This document shows, piece by piece, positions 22,566-33,089 of a stretch of DNA of 64,000 bases (positions are counted from its first letter, which is position 1; the number at the start of each line of letters is the position of its first letter). The translations under genes and the position numbers were made by a program. Below the pieces are notes generated by a model that worked only from the letters and a program-made list of their open reading frames with translations, searched no databases and had not been told where the DNA came from. This stretch comes from Dactylellina haptotyla (lineage: Eukaryota > Ascomycota > Orbiliomycetes > Orbiliales > Orbiliaceae), in contig CM062379.1 in assembly GCA_031310005.1 (NCBI GenBank), positions 496,001 to 560,000 on the forward strand. Reading direction: 5' to 3'.

Positions 22566-24809
22566 TTAAGCGAAGAAGGCGAAAGCACCCGCAACGAAGG
22601 CCAGTGCCATAACGCTGCCGGATTGTGCCTCAACCTTAGCACCGAAACCGACGGAGGGGTTGGCGGTCGGGGTTCCAGTTCTAGTTGTAGATTTGGTGGT
22701 GGACGTGGACGTGGAACTACCGCTGTCAGTAGCAATATATGTATTGACGGTTCCAGCGCCAGCGCCAGCGTCGGTGGCAGGGGCAGCAGGAGCAGCAGGG
22801 GCGGCGGCACCACCGGCACCAGCGTTACCCCAGACTGTGACAGTGTTGTCATTGCCATTGCAAGGCGTATTTCCGCCTGCGTTATTCCACTGGGTGACCA
22901 CTTGTGGGCATGGCGGGTTAACACATGGAATTGTGGAAGTAACCCATGCAACATCTGTCTGGATGACTGGTGCAGGGGTAGACATCAAGCAGGCCTGACA
23001 GGTGCTAAGGCCGTTGGAAGCAGTCGAACAGATAGATGTAGTAAGGAGGTTAGTGTCATAGGTGCATTGTTGCGGACATACACCTCCGTTGTTACAGACG
23101 TAGGTAGTGATCGGATCTCCGGTGATAGTGGAGATGCTAGTGATAGTAGTCATCTCCGTAAAGATTTCTGTGGAAGAAGGTATCGCTGGAACGTCCGAAA
23201 CGCCGGCGGAAAGGAGAACGCAAGAACCACCAGGTGGTTCAAGACTCTGATCGTACCAGAAGTTGATGACGGGGATGTCTGGCGACGTAGAGAGAGCAGA
23301 TCCCGCACACATTTGGGCGAAACCCTCGGTGCCGAAAGCATCATTTTGCCAGTCAAGAGATCCAAGATCGAAGCCGGTCCACTCAGTAGATATGGAGTCT
23401 GTCGCTGGAGGACTGGCCTGGAGAACCCAGGATTCATAACCTGGATCGCCAACAATAGCAATCTCGGTGTAGGTATACCAATCCGTGTCATCAATCAAAG
23501 CAAGCAACTGCCCGTTAATGACATAGAAGATAATAGCACTGGCCGGATCAGTGACAATTCCGATTGTACCATCACTATCAGCAAGACCAACATATCCCTC
23601 TGTAGACAATTGTCGTTTGTCTTTCTTAGGTGTATCGGTTGGTAGAGACCGCTTTTCAGCAGTACCAGTGTACGTAGTTCCAGCAGCGGAAACTGTGACG
23701 TAGTACGGTCCAAAAGTAGAAGAAGCAGTGGCCGATGACCTAATATTTTATTAGCACCACGATATAGAAAATAGTATACAGTAGGGGTACACACGTGATG
23801 GTTGAAACCAGGCCAGCAGTAGCGGTTTTATAAGCGGTACGGCTATCAATCTCCGTTGTTGTCCTAAAAATGATATCAGTATTCCGTACTAAGCTAAGCA
23901 AAATAAAATCCATCCGAATACGTACGTATTGCTATACACAGTTGTCGTTCCACTACCCGCAACATAGCTGAGCGGAGCCAGAGTAGTCAAATAAGTCCTT
24001 GTTCCGTCATAAAACGTAAAAGTACGGGTGAGACGTCTAGCATTGCCAAATCTATCGTATTGGCCGGCAGGACCTTCGGCAGTACAATCGAAATCTCTTT
24101 CTCCGAAGAGATCGCGCTCTGCAACTGTTGTAAGCGCAGTAACCCGAGTAATAGTTGACGTGATAGTAGTTGCAGTTGTTATGAGGGTGGTTGTGCTGAC
24201 GCGAGTACCGCTAGCAGTGCTATAGATAGTGTCCGTAATTACAACGGTTGAGGTATTGAAAATGTAGCTTGGGATCTCTGCAATAGCTTTAGTAGGCTTG
24301 CCATAATTCTCGTTCAAGGTAAGGTAGAAGAAACATACGGAGAGTTGATGCGCTAGTAGTGCTTGTATTTTGGGAAGGGATAGGACCGATAGTCCAGACA
24401 ATAGACGACATGCCACCAGCAGCATCGGTGGTATATTTATAAGTAGCTATACCAGTTTGGGTGAAAATAGAGTTGGACACGGCGCACGGCAAGGTGGTAT
24501 AAATTGGAACTCCATAGTTCTGAGACGTATATAGTGGTGGGAGACATTCCGAGGTGATGGGAGTAGCAGTTGCCGTGCCGTATGGGCGCCAGATAAAGGT
24601 AGCATTAGGGTTGTTGCCAGCTAATGGCCATGCAGAACAATCTTGAAAAATTGTCAGCACTAACTTTTATCCATAGAGTATAGTCTTGTTTTCTTACCTG
24701 TTCCATTAACATAGCTAGGAATTCCCAAACAGGAGTTGTCAGTATTATAATAGAAGATGTCTCCGGCATTGGCACCAGCACTCCAGTCGTAGAACAGACT
24801 GCAAGACAT
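22566..24809 (-). CDS. GPI-anchored Thr/Ser-rich cell-surface protein
   Basis: Five exons in transcript order: 24809-24698, 24641-24339, 24277-23926, 23863-23795, 23739-22566. Introns are 55-62 bases and the frame closes to 669 residues. The N-terminal part has an aromatic/Cys-containing domain (CSLFYDWSAGANAG, NSCLGIPSYVNGTDCSAWP). A Thr-rich stalk of STTTLITTATTIT type follows, then dibasic sites (AEKR, KDKRQL). Residues about 295-460 form a globular beta-rich domain (GYVGLADSDG, ALIDDTDWYTY). The C-terminus has a Cys-rich segment, an Ala/Pro linker and a GPI signal: small residues followed by the hydrophobic tail VMALAFVAGAFAFFA. It should be attached to the plasma membrane or wall glucan and heavily O-mannosylated. 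Oddity: the first ATG that opens this frame has no signal peptide; an in-frame stop lies nine codons upstream, so a further 5' exon is likely missing from this model. Confidence 0.72.
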
Positions 24810-26406
24810 CTTTGAGTGTTGTACCTTGCCCGCTCAATACCAAATTGTACACTGTATATCGAACAGAACCAGGCCTTCTCACAAATGATTTTGTGTTGAC
24901 CGTATATTGAGGCGGATTTCTTCTCTTGAGGGTGAAACGAAGATGTTTGGCAAAACTTCGAAATTTTGTGTATATGGAAGGGAGACTTTACATTTATAAA
25001 TCGCCGCCGTCGTTGCAACTCTCCGATACGGACCCGATACAAGGCTCTGCAAGTCGATCGTGCGCTTGATCAGGTCCATCGTTGGCGTTTTGAGTATCCT
25101 GTGTTGTGTGCTGTTGCATTGTGGTACTGAGATGCGCACTAATATCCCAATTAGGTATTCGACACTTTCGGCTAGTTCTTCGATCTTTGCCTCTCTAGCT
25201 TAGGATCCGAGCGATGACCTTTAGGGCCCATATTCGTATGTAACCAAGCATTTAACGATCCTTTGCAAATGATACAACCTTGTGAGCTGTTAATCTCAGA
25301 ATACACAAACACACACTTTAACAAAAGGATAGCATTGCCAGTAGAGAGGTTACGGTTCGCTCGTGCAGTTGCCATATGACACACTGAGAGCAATATACAA
25401 TAATCTGTATAGTTTCCTAGAAGCCCAGAAGTCTCTTAAATTTTGAAGACAAGAACTTCATAAGCTTGGGTTACATTCTTTGAAGAGCTAAACCCGCCAA
25501 AAGCCTCATAAACTGAGGCAGTATGCAACATCCTGAGATTCATGAAATTTCATACAGAAGGAAAAATTCGAACATATTCAAACCCCATTGTGCGAGCGTT
25601 AACTAGGATAAAACTCCCCGGATCCGATTCTGGAATTCTATTGTAAAGTTCACGAAGCTGCAGGTTATCCAAGCAGTTTAGCTTGGATATCATATTAACA
25701 TAGTGCGACCCAAGTTACGATGTGTACAACAAAATTGGTATAATATGAGGGCTTCCACACTAACGGATCTTTACCCTAAAGTCAAGTAAAGTTAGTTTGC
25801 AGAATATTACCTTATTTGAATTGAGTTTCTCCGGCTTATTTCCAAATTCGAGAGGGCTGTCGAAACCTTACCATGTTGGATTTGTAGCGCCAACACAAAA
25901 TGCCAAAACTGCTGACTGAAGAGAGAACACACAGCGACCAAGCGAAAGTTTGCGAGCAATAAAACACCAAAGGCGATACTCGTATCGATACTTATCGTAA
26001 TAGCTGAGTTCGAGCGACTCATGCCAATTATTTTTTCTCCTTATATTCTTCTATTTAGTAATTGGCCACGAGACTTCGCTCCTAGGATCCATGGATTCTC
26101 CGCATCTCAATATATATTAGTAAATACTATCTACCTTGCCATCCTGTTGGAGATCCCAGCAGTTTCTCCAAACTCAAGCTATGGAGCGGAAGTTTTTGTC
26201 GTAATTTTTTTCTCCACAAATCCTCCAAGCTACATAGCTATATCAGCAGCGGGTAGATATCCTTTTGTTGTTAAAACTAACATTCCCCCATAATCATAAA
26301 TTAAGGCTTGGTTCCGGTTCTTTGTTGCTGGGTGTCTGTCCATTTCCCCGCATCTGCATCTTATCTTCAGGTTTTCGTCGTCTTAATTTTTTAAGCTTCT
26401 TTAACG
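24810..26406. other. Gene-free stretch, 1.6 kb
   Basis: The left few hundred bases probably hold the missing signal-peptide exon of the GPI-anchored protein, but no hydrophobic start exon with matching phase was found. The rest is AT-rich with TATA-like sequences before the cutinase gene and no feature I can support. Confidence 0.5.
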
Positions 26407-27308
26407 ATGATGCTTTCGACGCTTCTCTTCCTATCTTCGCTGCTTGCGATATCACAGGCGATACCGCCTCCTCCAATCGACCCGTGCAAGCCGTACTGCG
26501 CTGACGTATACATTATTTCATGCCGAGCCACTCTGGAAGTTGAGGGTGAAGGGCAGATTGGAAAAGTCGCGGAATACGTACAGGATGCCTCGATGCAAAC
26601 TGTAGAGAGAGTGGCTCTTGGTATGCCATCAAATATGCCTGCTTAGTTGATTGTGAGAAAGCCTGAGTGCTTACTTGGTCTAGAATACCCCGCGGTTTTG
26701 GAAGGATACGCTAGGTCAGCGGCTATCGGAGCCGGAGCCTTGAAAGATTTGATTGCGAAGCAAGCTGGCGAGTGCCCTGATCAGAAGATCGTACTTCTCG
26801 GATACTCGCAGGGTGCACAGGTTGTCGGAGACGCAATTAGTGGTGGGGGATTCGGGCAGATGGGTCCTGAGTTAACACCTGGACTAGACCCAGCCCTCAT
26901 TGACAGAGGTAAGACTGTAAAAATGCACGAGGTAAATTCTACTGGGCCATCGTTAAATTTTTACCATTGAATTTAGTTACGGCTATCGTGCTTATGGGTG
27001 ACCCCCGCCACATGGCCTCTGAGGAATACCAACATGGGTCAGCTGGTCGGGAAGCAGGAAACGGTGTTTTCCCACGCTCACCGGAGCAAATGGACATTCT
27101 CAATAGCTACAAGGACAAGATTTCCTCTTACTGTAATATAAAAGATGCTCTTTGTGCCATTAAGGGTAAAGGAAACCTTGGTGGTCACTACGATACAATC
27201 TCTTTGTTCTCACGCCAAGCTCGTGAGTGGGTTTTGGAGATGATCGAGAGGCCAGAGGTGGCTAGAGGAGACACCGGGCCAGAACTTTTGGACGAAAGAT
27301 CAATCTGA
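26407..27308 (+). CDS. Cutinase-family serine esterase (CE5)
   Basis: Three exons, 26407-26620, 26684-26908 and 26977-27308, with GT-AG introns of 63 and 68 bases; 256 residues. Signal peptide MMLSTLLFLSSLLAISQA, so the enzyme is secreted. The cutinase/acetylxylan esterase fold is shown by the N-terminal Cys residues (PYCADVYIISCRA), the nucleophile elbow LLGYSQGAQ with Ser113, an Asp203 between two cysteines (CNIKDALC, the classic cutinase disulfide loop) and His217 in GGHYDTI. MGDPRH matches the family motif before the acidic residue. It would cleave ester bonds in plant cutin or acetylated polysaccharide. Read without splicing, the first intron puts a stop after codon 79 and the gene looks broken, but splicing gives a continuous, normal-length protein. 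The usual PYP spacing before GYA is intact. Which substrate it prefers is not deducible. Confidence 0.85.
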
Positions 27309-28135
27309 TAACGTGGATGTAAGATATATTGTTAGACTAAGTTGAGAGGACAAAAGTGGGAAAGATATCCGAAAGTCTAGTTACATTATGGATTTAATCA
27401 CGTTACTATTCGCGTAGATCGTAGTTAATATGAGCTCAAGTATGTGTAGTATTCTAGCAATGTTGTCTGTATTTGGAGGATCGGGAAACGAGGCTAGTTT
27501 TTTTCATCACAACGCTTGGGATCTTATCAAATGGTCTCGAGAAGCATTTCATGGGAAGCGGTTTCATCCTCAACTTGAGTTAACTTGGCGAAAACCCGAT
27601 GGGAAAAGTGGCCAAATGTGATACATTTTGTGGTAGCAATCCTGCTATACGATCTAGATCTCAACGGATCGGCTAAATTTACCACATTCTTTGCTTTGTG
27701 AAGAATACGAAATTCAGTTGAAATTTGAGTCTCCCACTAGCGCTAGCTCCTGTGCTAGATCGCCGCATCGTGTTGACGTCATAACCATATCATAAGCCAA
27801 GCCAGCAGGAAAGGCCTGTACTGGCAGACCTTGCACACGGGCCAACAGATATAAGGTTGTCTAACGGCCTGCAGGCACTCTTCGAATGCCAGTGTAAGTA
27901 AAACAGCCATTTAATCTCAACTTATATGCACACCTACATGGTATACCCACATATACCACCCATCAGACACATATTCAACAACGAGCTCTTGAGAATTTGG
28001 AGCGAACCTCCCACCAACACATTTCCGGAGATCATCAACACACCATTTCCAAAGATTTCGCATACGATATCAACCTCATAGATCCGGAAAATACTACCTG
28101 GGATATCACTGTTCACAATCGTTGATAGAACAAAG
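27309..28135. other. Gene-free stretch between two plus-strand genes
   Basis: 3' flank of the cutinase gene and promoter of the DUF3292 gene. Nothing else recognised. Confidence 0.6.
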
Positions 28136-30487
28136 ATGTCGACGGCCGAAGACTACGAGCCGGTCTCGACCCATGCCTCCAGTATTCTCCCTCTCCCAGC
28201 AACATCTCCAGCCCAAAGTCGTGGTTCAGCCAACGCCCCAACCGACAGTCATGCCCTGGCAGCTGCTGACCAAGATGTCAAAGGCGCAGCGCAGATAGAT
28301 CACAATCACCGCGAGGTAAAAGATCTTGGGTGGAATGACCCCACAAATGAGATTCCGCGGCCGCTGGTGGGTGGCCTAACCAACGAAGTGAGTAGCATAG
28401 TTCTAGATATCTTTTATTTGAGACGATTGTCACTGACGTAGTTGATACAAGGAACTTTGGACATTGATACGACGTTTCAACAAGGTTGGAAATAGCTTTT
28501 GCTTATGATATATATTAAATTACTAATAGGCGTTTTAGCACACATACCATGTCAAGGCTATGCCACATGCACCGCCTGGAGGGCTGGACCTCAACATCGC
28601 GGATGAAGACGAGTTTTCCCCAGATAAATTCAGGTCGACTTTAGAGCGACTCTACATGACGGTGGTATGTAATCTCTTACACATCATCTAAATCGGCCAG
28701 CTAAGATTTTATAGATCGTTGGCGTAATAGCAGGATTCAAAAATATCGCCAGATTGAGATCTTGGAACGAAAGAAAACGAACTGGAGCATTTTGCGCCGT
28801 GTACTTTATCGCCTGGCTTCTGGATCTTGTCGTGCCACTTTTAATGGCATTTGTTATCACTCTTATCGCCTTCCCGAAATCCCGGAACTATCTCTTCCCA
28901 CCGACACCACTAGCTCTTGTGGATATCTCCACGGGCCAGCTACAGCAGCCCGCGGCCGGAGTCCTCGCCTCCAGAGGTTCTCTAACTGGAGCCCCTGAAA
29001 AGCATGAAGGCGAAGCGGTAGAACAAGAAGCTAGCAATTTCGTCAGTGGTATTGCCGCAATTGGGATTAACAGTGCGACTGGCCAGCATCCCGAAAACCC
29101 AAAGCAAGACGAGGAAGGAACCATCGACACCGCGGTTCCAGATCCATCAAATGTAGCTATCTCAGCTGCTGATGCTAAAGATAAAGCCGCAGGCGGAACC
29201 GGTAGAAAACACGATAAAACGAAGGAGCCGATGCAAGATGCTATGTGGTCGAAAATGCGACCTCTGATGCATGGAATTGAAAGTATTGCGGATACATGGG
29301 AAAGATTCGGAAAGTAAGTTGCGTATGTTGGGAAAGTTTTGTATGCCACTACTAACCTAGGTTGATAGTGCACTATCCCCGACACCACCATTTCCACAGA
29401 GGGCTCCACGAACTCGGCTGGCTGGTCTTTTGGTGCCAGTACTTCTAGGTTCTTTTTTTGTCAACTCATATATGATCATTAAAGGACTAGGCTTTGGTGC
29501 TGGCTTTGCTTTCTTCGGTCAACCAGTTATCGACCGTGGAATCAAAATGCTAAACAGGAAGTTCCCGCATTGGCAGAAACTACTCGAGCTTCGAAAGTAT
29601 GTCCTAATTCTAGGATTTTTTTGTTAAGACTATACTAACTTTGTGATAGTACTTTACTCAAGGGTATTCCCACGAATGCTCAACTCGCTATTACATTATT
29701 GCGCATCGGTGAAGCCAATAAGGCACCAATCCCACCACCACCTCGCTCATTATCTCCACCTTCCTCAGGCGCAATCACTCCTCACTCGGACTATGACCAC
29801 GCCGAGCTCTCTGAAGGACTCGATACCACTCCTGAGGAACTCGAAAGAGCAATTCGCCCCTCCACCCCGCCGCATGTTACGGACCCGGCGTCCGCAAAAC
29901 CCGAAAAGAAGAAAGCAACTTCAAAAGTGCTCTCATTTTTCAAATCTACAACAAAGACCGGCGTTGCCACCGCTCTCGGCACAGACAGAATCAAAGCCCA
30001 AGTGGGCAGCGAACATGCTAAACAGCGACTGGGTATCCTGCCTGACGAAAAGGAAATACCGCCAATGGGACCGGTAGACTTTCCCGCTAGAATGCACGGG
30101 AAGAAGGGCTCGATTTACATTACTGCGACTGCTGTGACACCCTGTGTTTCGTTTGCATTTCAATCCAAAGCGGATCAAGTGAAGGACATGGTCACACCGA
30201 ACGATAACGATAACCAGAAGGATGGTGTTCGCGAGGCATTGGAGGGTCCTGGTTTAACACCTGTATGGACAGTTGCGATAAACGAGATTAAGGAGGTTAG
30301 AAAGTTGGGTGGCTTGGGTTGGAAAGGCAAATTAATTGTTGGATGGGCGTTGAATAAGACTGTTACGGACGGGCTGGAGATTATTGATCGCAGAGGGAAC
30401 AAATATGTCTGCACCGCGATTACCTTGAGAGAGGAGTTGTTCAATCGTTTGATTAGTATGGGAACACAGAAATGGGAATCATGGTAG
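28136..30487 (+). CDS. DUF3292-type fungal membrane protein
   Basis: Six exons: 28136-28387, 28452-28484, 28539-28664, 28715-29313, 29369-29596, 29650-30487; 691 residues. The second exon is only 33 bases (ELWTLIRRFNK). The N-terminal 75 residues are Ser/Ala-rich. Then follows the conserved core ELWTLIRRFNKHTYHVKAMP, and a membrane pair at about 145-185 (AVYFIAWLLDLVVPLLMAFVITLIAF). Next is a Glu/Gly-rich loop, a second hydrophobic stretch at about 370-400 (LLVPVLLGSFFVNSYMI, LGFGAGFAFFGQPVI), and a C-terminal globular domain of about 200 residues resembling a GRAM/PH-like beta sandwich (GSIYITATAVTPCVSFAF to LREELFNRLI). Family membership (DUF3292, PH/GRAM-like) is my reading of the pattern. 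Probably an endomembrane protein; the function is unknown. No clear link to its neighbours. Confidence 0.8.
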
Positions 30488-30690
30488 AAAGGAGCACTGT
30501 GAGAGGAGTTAGGCTTATATATAATCGTCCTCAGTGTTCGAATTTTTTCCTGTCTTGCAGTTAGCGAAGGTTGCGTTTCTCTTTCCAATGTGTATGATAA
30601 AAAAGAATCCACCCGAACTGGTATGGACCAATTTCAATGGTGTTTGTTAAAGAGGTTGGAAAACCAAAAAAGTGCAAAAATATAAGTGAA
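30488..30690. other. Short 3' flank
   Basis: Holds the 3' end of the DUF3292 gene and A-runs at 30666-30671 and 30676-30680 that are T-runs on the minus strand and serve as RNA polymerase III terminators for the tRNA. Confidence 0.6.
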
Positions 30691-30771
30691 TGCATCATTC
30701 GGGAATCGAACCCGAACCGGCTGCTTACAGAATATGGAAGGCAGCAATCCTAACCATTAGACCAATGATGC
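30691..30771 (-). tRNA. tRNA-Gly (anticodon UCC), intron-containing
   Basis: Cloverleaf built by hand on the minus strand: acceptor stem GCATCAT/ATGATGC, D arm GGTCTAATGGTTAGGAT, anticodon stem GCTGC/GCAGC, loop CTTCCAA with anticodon TCC, T arm TCGGG-TTCGATT-CCCGA, discriminator A. A 9-base intron (TATTCTGTA, plus-strand positions 30726-30734) interrupts the loop after position 37, the canonical place. Internal promoter boxes TGGTCTAATGG and GGTTCGATTCC are intact, and T-runs follow the 3' end. All stems pair completely, so the gene should be functional. Mature length is 72 bases before CCA addition. Confidence 0.93.
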
Positions 30772-31233
30772 GTGCTTGATATATTATGCAATCTATCTTT
30801 GTAAATACAAGGTAACTCAATAATACCGTAGAAAGGTCATGAATTCGAGAGTTTGATGACTAAGGCTAACACAGGACAACACATTCCCCCACCGATCTGG
30901 AGATCCCGCAACATGTCCTCGCTTATCGCCGATCGTGGTGGATAGGCCCGATCGAGCAAATCCTAGACGTCATGGAAACATTCTATAAAGCTGCACGATG
31001 TCTCCTCACTTCAATTTCTCGGGGCGGAGGTACATTAGGAGCTATGAGGGAACGATGAACACATCGCATGATTCATTCTATCAATAGTGAGATTTAAGTG
31101 GACTCGAAGATTTAAGCTTATAAGTGTCCACGAAATTCATCAAGGGAGGGAACTGGCGCTCGTTCTCATAAATCTTCAATATACATAGAACACTACATAT
31201 AAAGTAGCATACGAACCTCATAACAACACTGGA
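30772..31233. other. Intergenic stretch
   Basis: Promoter side of the tRNA and of the flavoprotein gene. The bases near 31195-31202 (TACATATAAAG) look like a TATA-type element. No other feature. Confidence 0.55.
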
Positions 31234-32920
31234 ATGCCGCCCAAGAAAGTCATCATCATTGGCGCCGGGGCCGCAGGCATGTCCTGTGCGCACCAGCTCG
31301 CTGCTCACCCCTCCCGCTTCTCGGTCACTTTGATCGAATCCATCTCTCGTTGTGGCGGGCAAGCCTTTTCCATCCCACTCGATGCTGCCCGCCATGGCGC
31401 TTCCTTTCTGAATCAGGGTGTCCAAGGCGGTTCTGATATCTTCCGCCATACCTTCGCGATGTTTAAACAACAAGGTTATCCAGTGCATCCCGTCAATCTT
31501 CAGATATCATTCGGCAAGGACGACAAATTCTGGACCAACGTGTTCCCCACCAAGCTCCACGAGAAGCATAAGGACGAAATCAAGAAATTTCGAAAAGTGC
31601 TCAAAATTATCAGAAAATTCGAGCTGCTGTTCGCGTTGGTGCCTATACGGCTACTTCTTAAGATGTTTCGGTTTTCAAAGGAGTTCGGGGATTACATGAT
31701 CATGCCTACCTTGGCACTCTTTCTGGGTACGGGAAACGCCACGCCAGAGGTTAACAGTGTGATTCTTGAAAGGTTATTCACCAGTCCGACGGTGGGTATG
31801 TGGTATGACGAAGAGGTGGGAGATAAAACAAAAGGAAAGGAAGGTGTCTTGTCGGGGAATAATCCACCCATGGTGGTGTTTCCTAATCTGTCCGAGTTCT
31901 ATGAAACCTGGAAGAAGGATTTGGTGAAAAAAGGAGTAAACGTTCGGTTAAACACCGATCTTGTGAGAGTGATTGAGCGAGGAAGGAAAGGTGTCAAAGT
32001 AGCACTGAAGAAGAAGAACGATGAAGGTGATAGTGGAGACGGGGACGAAACGACCGAAGAGTACGATGAGATTGTATTCGCATGCCAAGCCGACACCGCG
32101 AAGAGACTTCTAGGGAAACAAGCTTCCTGGCGTGAGAGGTTTGTATTGGGTAGAACCAAGTGGGCCGACGATGTGACGGTCACGCATTGGGATTCGGATT
32201 ATATGGATAAACACTATACCAATTGCTACGATGAAGAGCAGGCTGTGGAAAGTGTAGATGGGAGAGATGACTCTGCTCGCATCGCCCAGGGGAAGGAGTT
32301 CTCACCAATGTATTACATTAAACCTTACGACGAAGAATCCGATAAACTGGAAATGATAAGTGTCCCCATATCCCATAAACAAATGACTATAATACTGATA
32401 TAACTGCCCTCTTTACGCTTTCAACTGCTCTGCCTATCAATATCAGTTCCCGAAGCGCGAAAACCAATCTAACCCGTCTTTACAAGTTCCTACGACCCAC
32501 TTTCAGAATCAGGTTTTTCAAACAATTTTTCTCAACAAAGCCCGCGACTCGCACTTATGGCCGAAAAATGAGATCAATCCATCGAAGATTATCCGAGAGG
32601 ACTGGTGGCATCAACTCTGCCATTCGTGGACACATTATATTTTTGTAGTACCTTTCCTGTGGACTTTAAACAACCAGTGGAATAAGCATACCAGGTATTG
32701 TGGGAGTTGGACGCTAGTAAATGCTCATGAAGTGGCCGTCATAAGTGGTATTTCGGCAGCGTGGAGTTTGGGAGCTGAATATCCGGAAGAGATGGAACGA
32801 GAAGATGAAGGAGGCAAATGGGGAGGATTTGCTGTGCTGTGTTTCCGGCTGTACACTCTACTAGCGTACGGGAAGTGGTATAAGGTCCGGAAAGGCGTCG
32901 AAGTATTTCCTGTCTTCTAG
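31234..32920 (+). CDS. FAD-dependent amine-oxidase-like protein with aberrant intron
   Basis: Exon 1 is 31234-32359. Exon 2, from homology of the reading, starts at 32418 and ends at 32920; together they give 542 residues. The N-terminus has the dinucleotide-binding motif VIIIGAGAAGMSCAHQLA (residues 6-23), then SRCGGQA, typical of NAD(P)-binding Rossmann/flavin amine oxidases. C-terminal blocks QTIFLNKARDSHLW, DWWHQLCHSWTHY and LVNAHEVAVISGISAAW match the same fungal family. The intervening 58 bases (32360-32417) start with GT but end in ACG, not AG, although the phase closes exactly to give LEMITFNCSAYQYQF. Without splicing the frame ends after 389 residues. A GT-AG alternative, 32362-32446, keeps frame but drops nine residues of that conserved block. 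So the gene may be mis-spliced or damaged. The substrate is unknown. No signal peptide. Confidence 0.7.
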
Positions 32921-33089
32921 TTTAAACTTATAAGTTTGCGTTAAGTAGATAAGGGTTAAAATATAATCTAATATATCGTCATTATCATTATCTATCATTA
33001 TGTACGATGTTGGCCAAAATATATATACGATCGAAGAGCAATACAGATACAGGCTATAGAATGACATTAAAATAGATAGCATGTATTTT

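Noticed and set aside
22524-23645. A 373-codon plus-strand frame opposite the last exon of the GPI-anchored gene
   Set aside because: Same cause: shadow of a Thr/Ala-rich exon. The minus strand has the GPI tail, signal features and consistent splicing.
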